Source of the DNA: Candidatus Levyibacteriota bacterium
GTDB lineage: Bacteria; Patescibacteriota; Microgenomatia; Levybacterales; UBA12049
Reading direction: 5' to 3'
Assembly (NCBI GenBank): GCA_017991775.1
Contig: JAGOPV010000008.1
Coordinates: forward strand, 1 to 39,076
DNA: 39,076 nucleotides
Shown: in pieces, positions 7,774 through 16,800 of the stretch
Layout of the letters: each line of letters begins with the position of its first letter
How positions within the stretch are numbered: the stretch's first letter is position 1
Position numbers and translations under genes: made by a program
Notes under the pieces: model-generated
What the model was told of the DNA's origin: nothing
Database searches by the model: none
Seen by the model: only the letters and a program-made list of their open reading frames with translations

Positions 7774-8055
7774 ATGCACTACGTTTATATCCTTTTTTCT
7801 GAAAAGGATCACCTTATTTACACTGGGTTCACCTCAGATCTTAAATCAAGAATCGAAAAACACAACAATGGTTTTGTAAAAGCTACAAAACACAGGAGAC
7901 CTCTCAAGCTCATATACTACGAAGCATATTCTGAAGAACTTGATGCTAGAAGAAGAGAAATCTATTTAAAAGGTGGGAAAGGAAAATCTGAATTAAAGGT
8001 TCAACTCAAAGAAATATTTTCCAATATTGGATATAAAGTTGTTGGCGATTTGTAA
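7774..8055 (+). CDS. Small GIY-YIG nuclease-domain protein
   Basis: 93 residues, essentially one GIY-YIG domain: VYILFS and IYTGFT stand for the GIY and YIG strands, followed by Arg26, the HNNG turn (30-33), a KHRRPLKLIYYE strand and a basic C-terminal helix with YLKGGKGK. Such stand-alone domains are frequent in CPR genomes; whether they cut DNA in vivo is unknown. A TATATT box (7760-7765) lies 8 nt before ATG 7774. The gene sits between two copies of the double-hairpin repeat, the second of which also copies part of the tRNA-Glu 3' end, so it may be the cargo of a tiny tRNA-associated insertion. Confidence 0.8.
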   Translation: MHYVYILFSEKDHLIYTGFTSDLKSRIEKHNNGFVKATKHRRPLKLIYYEAYSEELDARRREIYLKGGKGKSELKVQLKEIFSNIGYKVVGDL

Positions 8056-8063
8056 CTTGTGAG

Positions 8064-8088
8064 TTTACCTTGAGCGAAGCCGAAAAGA
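8064..8088. repeat. Interspersed repeat fragment (TTCG-GCTCAAGG type)
   Basis: ACCTTGAGCGAAGCCGAAA reads on the other strand as TTTCGGCTTCGCTCAAGGT, a short sequence of the kind widely scattered between genes in many bacterial genomes. Related units occur at 37490-37534. Confidence 0.4.
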
Positions 8089-8099
8089 TTCCCTCACAG

Positions 8100-8143
8100 G
8101 TCACCCCGCTAAGCGGGGTGATAGTCCGCTCAGCGGACTCACT
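8100..8143 (+). repeat. Double-hairpin repeat, copy 2, with tRNA-3'-end-like flank
   Basis: Identical to copy 1 from GGTCACCCC to the final TCAC. The 16 bases before it (from 8088) match the tRNA-Glu 3' end at 14 positions, and the 3' flank also resembles that of copy 1 (TTCAAGCTCT versus TTACAAGCTCT). It lies between the convergent ends of the GIY-YIG and SRAP genes. Confidence 0.8.
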
Positions 8144-8163
8144 CCTTCAAGCTCTTCGATAAT

Positions 8164-8781
8164 CTAGACTTCATTTATCAGCTGCTTATCGTTATTTTTT
8201 GGAGAATTAATGAGAGGCGACACTTTCCATCGCTTTAAATTCTCAGATGATCTTGGAGTAATGTATTCTTTTAACCGATCTATGTCCATATCAGGGTCAA
8301 GCCAACTTGCTTCATCTTCTTGTCGCAAAATTATTGGCTCCCTATCATGAATTTCTTTCATAACATCTCCTGCCGTACCTGTTAAGATTACAAATCCTTC
8401 ATCATTATGTATTCCAGCAAATGAGAACGTCTCATCGTTTTTTAGTGAAAAAGCATACGGCTGCTTCCCTTCTTGAGTTCTTTTCCATTCGAAAAAGAAA
8501 TCTGCTGGTATCAGGCATCTTCTCTCCTCAAACAACTTTTTAAAAGTCCTTTTCTCATCCACAGTCTCACTTTGAGCATTTATCAAGAGGTGCTTATCAT
8601 CCCATGGAGCTCCAATTCCAAATGCTAATAACTGAGCCTTTTTAGGATCTTCTTCAGAAATTACAACTGCTTTTTGAGATGGGGCTATATTGTATGATCC
8701 CTCGTAGTCCTCAATATCCGCATCTAGTCCATATCTCGCTTTTAATTTATTCGTCTTATTCAGACCATATCTTCCACACAT
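8164..8781 (-). CDS. SRAP-domain abasic-site protein (HMCES/YedK family)
   Basis: 205 residues, one SRAP domain. The catalytic residues of the family are all visible: Cys2 (MCGRY, after Met removal), Asn31 (YNIAPS), the NAQSE segment (68-72), Glu98 (FFFEW) and His145 (IHDREP). Proteins of this family form a thiazolidine crosslink with abasic sites in single-stranded DNA and shield them from cleavage and error-prone bypass. The gene faces away from a Y-family polymerase operon; a palindromic operator candidate (8828-8843) and a weaker one (8798-8817) lie between, which suggests joint DNA-damage control. TAAAAT (8788-8793) ends 6 nt before the ATG: a leaderless message. Confidence 0.93.
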   Translation of the reverse strand: MCGRYGLNKTNKLKARYGLDADIEDYEGSYNIAPSQKAVVISEEDPKKAQLLAFGIGAPWDDKHLLINAQSETVDEKRTFKKLFEERRCLIPADFFFEWKRTQEGKQPYAFSLKNDETFSFAGIHNDEGFVILTGTAGDVMKEIHDREPIILRQEDEASWLDPDMDIDRLKEYITPRSSENLKRWKVSPLINSPKNNDKQLINEV

Positions 8782-8787
8782 GATGAC

Positions 8788-8817
8788 ATTTTAACACACT
8801 AAAATGATACATTTAGT
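8788..8817 (-). promoter_or_regulatory. Leaderless -10 of the SRAP gene and adjoining inverted repeat
   Basis: TAAAAT (8788-8793, minus strand), 6 nt before the ATG. Just upstream is ACTAAA-N8-TTTAGT (8798-8817), an inverted repeat in operator position. No clear -35 box. Confidence 0.45.
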
Positions 8818-8822
8818 CCTCC

Positions 8823-8851
8823 TTGCATTGTACGAACGTACAAGATATTAT
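8823..8851 (+). promoter_or_regulatory. Promoter of the TLS polymerase operon with palindromic operator
   Basis: TTGCAT (8823-8828), 17 bp, TATTAT (8846-8851). The 16-bp inverted repeat TTGTACGAACGTACAA (8828-8843; 7-bp arms) fills the spacer, the classical position for a repressor such as LexA. GTAC-N4-GTAC resembles the cyanobacterial LexA box. Binding by LexA is inferred; no lexA gene is in the window. Confidence 0.6.
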
Positions 8852-8895
8852 TGATTCTCTTTCGTATTTATTTCGCCGTTGTACATGCCTTACGT

Positions 8896-9156
8896 ATGCT
8901 GGAGAAGCTAAACGAAAAGATTGATGTCATAACAATTTATAGGAGAGTTGGTGCGCAAGTTAAGATTCACAAGATCAGATGGAACGGTCGTGACTACAAA
9001 ATCACCCATCACAGCTATCATCACAAAATTCGAGAAGGAAGACATGTATTTCATATCTTCCATGTTGGTACCGACGCACTCTCTTTCAGATTGAAGCATG
9101 ACCCCGATATTCTCTCATGGACATTAGAGGAGGTGTCAGATGGACTTACCAATTAA
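8896..9156 (+). CDS. Small protein ahead of the TLS polymerase (DUF6504-like?)
   Basis: 86 residues from ATG 8896. The frame is open to TTG 8851, but that codon lies on the -10 box. The core has IRWNGRDYKI followed by a His-rich strand, then HVFHIFHVGTD and a final WTLEEV strand: a small beta-rich fold. RW.GR.Y followed by an aromatic-rich hairpin recalls DUF6504 proteins encoded beside ImuB/DnaE2 in Actinobacteria; this is a pattern match by eye. It overlaps the polymerase gene by 17 bp and shares its damage-type promoter, so it is probably an accessory factor of the polymerase, comparable in position to YolD or ImuA. Confidence 0.6.
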   Translation: MLEKLNEKIDVITIYRRVGAQVKIHKIRWNGRDYKITHHSYHHKIREGRHVFHIFHVGTDALSFRLKHDPDILSWTLEEVSDGLTN

Positions 9157-10390
9157 CAGAAATAAACCTCTGACAATGCACATAGACCTTAACTCGTGCT
9201 TTGCAACCTGCACCCAGCAAGCAGATCATCTTTTACGTGGCAAACCACTTGGGATTGCAGCGTATGACTCTCCTAATGGCTGCGTAGTCTCGCCCTCAAT
9301 TGAGGCAAAACGATTTGGAGTGAAGGTGGGCATGACAGTGAGAGAGTGCAAATTGCTATGCCCACAAATGATTGTGCGGACTCCAGACCCTGCGCTATAT
9401 AGAGATGTCCATCTTAAATTTAAGAAGATCTTTTTGGACTACTCACCTATCGTGACACCAAAAAGTGTGGATGAGGCAGTCATCGATTTCACACTCTCTG
9501 AGAATCTCCATCCTGATCTCATCAGAGTTGGAAGAGAGATAAAGCAGCGGATGAGGTCGGAGATTGGAGAATGGATATCTTGTAACGTAGGTATTGGCAC
9601 TAATAGATTTCTCGCCAAACTCGCATCTTCTCTTCACAAGCCCGATGGCCTTGATCTTATTGACCACATGAACCTTGAGTACATTTATAGCACCACAAAA
9701 CTAACCGACCTCAATGGTATTAATACCAGATTCCAAGCAAGACTTAATTCATATGGAGTATTCACTCCAACAGATTTTCTTTATGCAGATAATGATCTCC
9801 TTCAAAAGAGAGTTTTTAAATCCGTCCTTGGTAGGCAGTGGTACTACAAGCTAAGAGGGTATGAGACTGATGATATTGAGTTTAAGACAAAAAGCATTGG
9901 TCAAATGTATTCGATAAAAGGTGGGGCATCTACTCAGCCTGAGATAGCACGCATCCTTATGAAGCTGTGTGAGAAGACGGGAAGAAGATTAAGGCATCAA
10001 AACTTCAGTGCAAGTGGTGTTCACGTTGCAATTGTCTACAAAGACTTTACCTATTGGCATAAAGGAATGATGAGAGACTCGGATCTCTATACGACATATG
10101 AGATCTATAAAAACGCGCTTTATGTCATGAACAAACAGTCAGAGAAGAAGCCGATATCAAAGCTTGCTATATCTGTGTATGGACTCAAGGAGAATTCGCT
10201 CGCACAAGAGACGCTGTTTGATGAGGACGAAACAAAAATGCGAAAAGCTTCAAAAGCAATGGATGAAATAAATGATAAGTATGGCGAGTTCATGATCACT
10301 CCAGGTATTATGATGCAGATGGAAGATGAGGTCATCGATCGTATTAGTTTTGGAGGAGTAAAAGAGATCGAGAATCTCTACTCCAGCTAG
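9140..10390 (+). CDS. Y-family translesion DNA polymerase (DinB/UmuC type)
   Basis: 416 residues. The N-terminus MHIDLNSCFATC aligns with the DinB motif IDMDCFFA: Asp16 is the first metal ligand and Phe21 the likely steric gate. KSVDEAVIDF supplies Asp111/Glu112, the other catalytic pair. The thumb (helix-hairpin-helix around TKLTDLNGI, about 190) and little-finger domain follow. No clear beta-clamp-binding tail is evident. A good AGAGGAGGTG precedes ATG 9140, inside the upstream gene, so the two are coupled. It inserts nucleotides opposite damaged bases; the operator at 8828 predicts SOS-type induction. Length is normal for Pol IV plus about 60 residues. Confidence 0.92.
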   Translation: MDLPINRNKPLTMHIDLNSCFATCTQQADHLLRGKPLGIAAYDSPNGCVVSPSIEAKRFGVKVGMTVRECKLLCPQMIVRTPDPALYRDVHLKFKKIFLDYSPIVTPKSVDEAVIDFTLSENLHPDLIRVGREIKQRMRSEIGEWISCNVGIGTNRFLAKLASSLHKPDGLDLIDHMNLEYIYSTTKLTDLNGINTRFQARLNSYGVFTPTDFLYADNDLLQKRVFKSVLGRQWYYKLRGYETDDIEFKTKSIGQMYSIKGGASTQPEIARILMKLCEKTGRRLRHQNFSASGVHVAIVYKDFTYWHKGMMRDSDLYTTYEIYKNALYVMNKQSEKKPISKLAISVYGLKENSLAQETLFDEDETKMRKASKAMDEINDKYGEFMITPGIMMQMEDEVIDRISFGGVKEIENLYSS

Positions 10391-10548
10391 TTCAATTACC
10401 CGATCTGAACGGGTCACATGTTCAGTAATAATACTGCATTAACTTCTCTCTTACCATGCTAAACAATTAAGCTGTGGAGAATCCCAAGATACCTTACAAT
10501 CATGTAGTTCGATTTGCCAACATCTAGACACAATAGAACTTACTCCCC
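10391..10548. other. Intergenic region with overlapping hairpins
   Basis: Two mutually exclusive hairpins just after the polymerase stop: ACCCG/CGGGT (10398-10414) and CTGAAC/GTTCAG (10405-10425). No T run follows. Nothing else is recognised up to the stop of the next gene. Confidence 0.3.
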
Positions 10549-10818
10549 TTATGATTCAGTAATCACATGAGAAACAACAAGAATTCCTTCTTTTAGATGT
10601 TTTCTGGCCTTCTCATCAATGGTCCACCCGTTAACAAGAAAATACTCTGTTTTAGTCATAGCCAGCATGGGAATTTGATATGACATATTATCCCGTGTAG
10701 CAAATAAGTTTTGAAGCCATGAATAAAGATCATTGACCATATACACCTCATCGCTCCCCTCTGGGTTGTGAGAAATCTTTTTATTTTTAAAATCTATTTT
10801 AAAATCATCTTTGACCAT
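10549..10818 (-). CDS. Small virion-like protein downstream of the giant fibre-like gene
   Basis: 89 residues, no signal peptide or membrane segment. The layout IDFKNKKISHNPEG..., then VNDLYSWLQNLF, IPMLAMTKTEY and LVNGWTIDEKARKHL matches, from memory, a domain found in large structural proteins of uncultured tailed phages (short beta strands, LYSWLQ helix, PM.A.T.TEY, NGW.ID, a final K.L..G). The start lies 5 nt after the stop of the giant gene, so they are co-transcribed. It may be a tail or fibre assembly partner of the giant protein. The phage link needs a profile search. Confidence 0.6.
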   Translation of the reverse strand: MVKDDFKIDFKNKKISHNPEGSDEVYMVNDLYSWLQNLFATRDNMSYQIPMLAMTKTEYFLVNGWTIDEKARKHLKEGILVVSHVITES

Positions 10819-10823
10819 AATTG

Positions 10824-13800
10824 TTATGTAAAAATAGCATCTTCAATTTGACCGATGAAGACATCGACCCCACTGGATTTGACAGTTGCTTGCGTTTCAA
10901 GTGGAAGATACTGAGGCTCAGATGAGGATTTTCTAACTCTAACAGTTATGCCGAAATCTGCTGTATATGCTACGGAGGATATGGTAACTGTTGTGCTTGC
11001 TGCTGTGCCTGAACCAAGCAGAGTTCCTCCAGAGGTTTTGTAGACATAGTAAGTACTTCCAATAACTACATTTGTTAGAGTTATATCGACTATTTGCCCC
11101 GGGTAGTCACCTGGCCCAACAGTATTAGTAAAAATTTCAAGTCCATCAATGTAGCTATTAAAGGAAGGAAATGTTGCGAACTGTGTGTTAGTTACCACGT
11201 TGGTAGCGCGCGTCTGACTATCAGAATCACGGACTATATTTTCAGTGGCGATAAATGTCCCACTGACGCTTGAGAGAATAATAGTACCAGTAGTGGTGGT
11301 GAGCTGATAGAGCTCATCAACTACTGCAGTTACACCACTAAGTGCTCCTCTGATCGTCTCGCCAACAACAAAAGCATTTGTCTGTCCTGAGAACATCATT
11401 CCTGGACGCGCGGTTAGCCTGAGCTTAAGTAAGAATCCTGTTGTCGTTGATACTGTCTCAGCTGCCAATGCTGCTGGAGTTGCTACTTGATAAGCACCAT
11501 ATCCTGATCCTGTATCGATTGAGTACTCAATCCTTAAGGAAAAGGCAGCATCCAGACTTGAGGTATGCCCTAGATCTAGGCTACTGAATTTGAAGGGAAT
11601 ATCGCGAAATCCTGATACTGTATGGATCCTATGCGGCCAGGTGAATTCTATCGAGTCACCAGCTGTTCTCAGATACAGTCGGCCAGTATTTGAAAAAGCT
11701 GGACTCCCAGAGACAATTGCATAGGGTGGCGTATCGCTGGAGCTTGCGTTAAATCGCATAGAGAGAGCGCCAGTTGTCGGTGAAGTGAACAGCTCATGGA
11801 ACATGGTATCGTACACCGCCGTAAATGAGATACCCACTCCGTCAACAGCAGACCCAAGCGCAAAAGTGGTAGTGGTGGTAATAGCATCAGCATTACCCCC
11901 CGAGACTCCCTTCATGATGACTCCAAGAGCTGAATTGGTAGCAGAAGTATAAAATGGAATGTCGTAGTGATTAAATGTCATGTTTTGCAACATCACCCCT
12001 GAAGCGTTATTAAGGAAAGTAAACGGAGTAACTGCTGAGATATAATTTCTCCAATTTTTAACCGTGAAGTCATCAAAGACATTATTATTTGAAAGTGCAG
12101 TGCTGCTTAAAAGCATGCTCGTGTTAGCGGCATAATTAAAATCAACAGTAAAATCAAGAAAGGTGTTATTTGACGACCCCACTAGCGTCAACAGTGCTCC
12201 AGAGAGCCCCCCATAACCTTCTTGCGTAAATGTATTTATCTTATTATCAGACGCATTTAAGAGACTAATCGGCGCGTGGGATCCTAGCATGCCAACATAG
12301 GCAACTCTATTTGTGTCAGTTGGCGTAAAGCTACTCGCAGTCCCCAAATATATCTCTGAGTACAGCGCATTAACTGGGGCGGTTGCAAGCGTTAACTCGA
12401 TGCCTTGGTTGGTGTCATTTCCGCCAAGTGAGCGAGACCAGGCTGCAACTAGCGCTAACTCTTGTGCGGCAGCAGCCAGCACTGATCCTGTGATTGTCCC
12501 AACAGATATCGGCCCTTCTGCAACTAGTGGCTGTGCCGGGGTGATCGTCAGGACTGTTGCTGCCACATTTGAGAGCACATACTGACCGTCATTACTGGTT
12601 GTTCCTGCGACGATGATGCTATCACCTGAAAGAAAGCCATCAGCTGTAAATGAACCCGTTGAAGCTGTAATGGTGTGGACTGTTCCGGCTGAGGCGAAGG
12701 TAAGCGTTCTTCCTCCTGATCCTGCTGCCTTTTTTACTGTCGTATTAGTGATAGGGGCAAGTGCACCTGAGCCAGGAACCAGATTTGCTGTGCCAATATA
12801 GATATAAGTGCCTTCCGTATTAATCTGAATAGTAAATGTATGTGATGTAGAAGTAGCTGTAAAACTAGTAGCTATTCGCTGCCAAGCACCATTTGCAGTA
12901 AAGGACTGTGTTGTTGTGACTGTTGTATTTATAGCAATTTCTCCGGATATGGTTTGGATTTGAGCATTTGGATCAGTCATAACATACACTGAAAAATTAT
13001 ACACAGAGCCTGTTTCAAGATCTGCCACCGTCTGCACCACCTTGGCGCTTGGACCATTTGAGATTAGCCTATCAGCAACTCCTGTAATCGATGCAGCTAC
13101 AGCGTAAGGTGCCTGTGAGGGAGGTATTCTCTGATCGACGACTACCGTTGCACTCGTCTTGACCCAAGCAGCATTTGAAAAATCATCTGAGTAGAGTAGA
13201 TAATTAAAAGACGCTGCCGTTGGGCCGTTAACATAGACTTCAAATTCAGCACTCTCGCTTCCATACATAAAGTTAATTGTTTGGCCTGAAAAAGTGGCCA
13301 GAAAGGCAGTATCCACTGTTATTTGCTGGGTGGTATCAACGGTTACAACTTTAGTTGGCCAGGCTATACCCGGTCCGTAAATATACATGCCTGCAGCTGC
13401 ACCTTTACTAAGTGTCTGACCTGTAAAGGTGGAACTATTATTTACACTTAGGGTTATCTGCCACGGGGTATCGACCGAGACGATCGTTGCACTCGCACCA
13501 ACTCCTCCCCCAGATATCTTCATCCCAGGACACACGTTGGCAGCCAGAAAATTCGTTGTTGAACCATTGGGTATTCTGGCCTTATTTTGTCCGGATATTC
13601 CACTGCAGTTGATGATGGTACCAAGCCCGGTATCAAAACTTCCAGATGGGATGGTCAATGTGGTGCCAGCGGCAGTACCGGCAGCGTTAGTGATACCTGC
13701 ATTGGCCGCTTCATACTTCTGGAGTCGATAGTAATATGTACTCCCATTATCAGGCACAAGACCGTTAAGTGCACCGGCTGAGATTGGACCTTCATTGACG

Positions 13801-16800
13801 AGATTAGTATGATTGGTAGTCAGCGTAATCACTGTTGCAGTTAGTGAAAGGATCATAAAGGTGCCGTTATTGGATGTAGTGCCGGTAACTACTACATTGG
13901 CTCCTGCGAGAAATCCATCTGTTATAAATGATCCACTTGAGGCTGTGATGGTTCGACCCGCCTGAGCAAAGGTGAGTGTTCTTCCGCCAGATCCTGTAGC
14001 CTGAGCGACATATCCATTGGTATAAGTCACAACAGTACTTGTTGGACTATAAAAAAGACGAGAGGCACTATTTCTGGTAAACCCAGGCGATGTCCCCCTA
14101 AAAATCGTATATGAGACTATGGCTGAAGTTGGCTCACGCCGGACCCAGGTAAGGGTCACTGCCCGGGCAGCGCTGTTATAGACAGAAAGTGATTGAGGAT
14201 GATATTTATAACCCAAGTAAGGCGTTGCAGAGTATACGCGACTTTCAGTAAAGACTGACCTGTCTGTCCAGTCCTTAAAAGTCCTGATTTTAAGGTAGTA
14301 TTTTGTATCATCGACAAGGTGTGCTCCTGCAATCGGATCATTTCCAATTCTGGCAGCAGTTGTAAAATTCTTCATACCGTTGAACATATCCTCTGAATAA
14401 GTAACATTAGTAATGGTATTTTCATTTGAGACCCCTAGAAAAAAAGGTGCGAGACTGTATGACTCAAGATTGGTAATCGTATTATTATTAAAAAGCGAAG
14501 TAAGACTTAGTGCTGCTTGAAAATTCCTCACAGTATGGAGTCCATAGAATCGTATATTAGTCCAGGTCGAGTTCTCTGTATTCGTCACAACAAGAGCAGC
14601 GTTAGGGGCAGATACCGTACCTGTACCTGATGAAAGAATTAGAGCGAACGGCTGACCAATAGCCATATTTAGATCAGTTATCGTAGCGTCATTTATATAA
14701 TTCCAGGCATTAGTAGATCCACTCCCATACCTTGACTCTCGAGAGAACCACCCATTTGCTCCAACAGTAGCTGAGAACTGGTAGTATCTACGAACTGGCT
14801 CCAGAGCAAATCCGACACTATTAAGGACAACTCCATAACACTCCTGAAGGAGCGGTGGAAGTGAGAATCCGACATTGGTTAGAGATACAGACTCTGCCTG
14901 GAGAAATGAGTTGTATGATTCATCAAACAGACAAATACTCGCTGCCAGTGCTCCTCCATTACTCATCACCATGTTCGCACCAACCAGTCGTGAGACAGTC
15001 TGGATATTAGCGGGGGTACCTGAAGTAAACATGATATTTGGACATCTGACTTTGGCACCACTGGGAACCTTATTACCATTAATGTTGTCGCCGAATTCAA
15101 CTGTATTTGTCAGCTGACTGACGTATGGATTAAAACAAGTGAGAGAGACATCAAGGGGTGTTCCAGCCTGAACAGTCCATGTTGCTCCAGAATCGGTTGA
15201 TGTCATGGCATAGCTTCTATTGACAGAGGAGTTTGACAGAGCAACTAAGGTAGTACCATTAGCGCAAACTGTCATCCAGTTACCAATCTGTGTTCCAGAG
15301 AGTGTTGTTGTGGTCCATGCAGCTGCATTAGTTGATCTTGCCGTCTGGGATGAGCCAATAAATGTAGCACTTGTTGATACAACTACAAAATTTGTTCCAT
15401 CCCATGCAATACCGCGACTAAAATTATTTGGAAGTGCACCACCAGCAGCAAAAGTCCCTGATGTTGGATCTGCTTTTGACTGGCTTCCTGATGTAGAGCC
15501 CGAAACAACTACCCATAGTGATGAACCGTTGTACGCTAGAGCTGTATATGCTGCAGAGGTGGATAGTGCTGCGCCATTTGTCCATGTTCCAGCACCATCT
15601 GCATCATAATTTGTTGCTGTTCCAGTACCAACTGCTACATATCGTGACCCACCATAGGCTACTGCATTCCAGATTTGAGAAGTGGCCATCGTTGCTGTAA
15701 CCCACGTGATGCCATTGGTTGATGAAGCAGCTGCGGTTGTTGCTGCATTTGCCGCTGTCTGGCCAACGGCCACAAAACTCGTACCGTTGCTGGCAACAGA
15801 TGTCCAGTTCATAACTGAAGGCATGGCACGCTGTGTCCAGGTAATTCCATCTGCTGAGGTGGCACAATAACCCATCCCATATGCGCCATGTGATGCAACA
15901 GCCACGAAAAGTGCGCTAGTCGCGCCGTAGGTAACAGATGTCCAATCAGCGATAAAGGGCAATGTTCTCTTGGTCCAAGTAGCCCCGTCAGAGGATGTGG
16001 CTGCAACATTTGAATATCCCCTTGAGACTGCAACATAGGTACTATTCCCATATGCTACAGAGCTCCAGTCTGGAGATATCTCAGTTGTTGTGCTGACATT
16101 TAACTCGATCTGGGTTGAGGATATCACCCTGTTAACTACAGTGTTAGCAGGAATTCCGACTGGGCCAAATACCGAGGCCCCAGCGTAGATACCTGTTGAG
16201 GAGGTAACTGTTAATAATTTCTGAGCAAGACTGCCATCTGTGCAGTTGATAGTAGTTGGACCGTATGGGCTAGATGCTGCTTGTTGAATAAAAAATTTAC
16301 CCCTTTCTTCTTTACCAACAGCTGATAGCCCATTGGTTAATAATGGCGCTGTGTCCCCATATGCGCCGGTGGCATTAAGCCACATTTCATAGACGCCAGA
16401 CCCCGATGCTGTCTCCACCCAAAGCGCTGCGATATAGTCAGTAAATGGCGCAGTCATTTCTTGACCTGATGTGCCATCCCCAGTCCCCAACTCTATCCAG
16501 TTGCCGGTGATTTCGATATCTCCGATACCTGATCCAGGAGTTATTGCAGCTTGCGCTGCACCAGAGACACGTCCCATGGTAAATCGGATACCTGTTGAAG
16601 TAGAGTTATTTGTGATATGAAGCTTACCATTAGTGAGAGTTATGGCATTCCAGAATTTCTTTTGATCAGTATTTACAGTTACAGTTGCATTGTTGGTGAT
16701 GACAAGAGTGTCATTGCTGTTCCACGTTGTTGGAGTATAGGCAATGCATGAGACTGCCTGGGAGAGCTGAGCGATAGCATCCCAATTAAATCCATCAGGA

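Noticed and set aside
12313-15609. Several plus-strand frames of 60-129 codons opposite the giant gene
   Set aside because: They run antisense to a continuous 2277-codon frame, lack ribosome sites or promoters, and their composition mirrors the repetitive codons of the giant gene.
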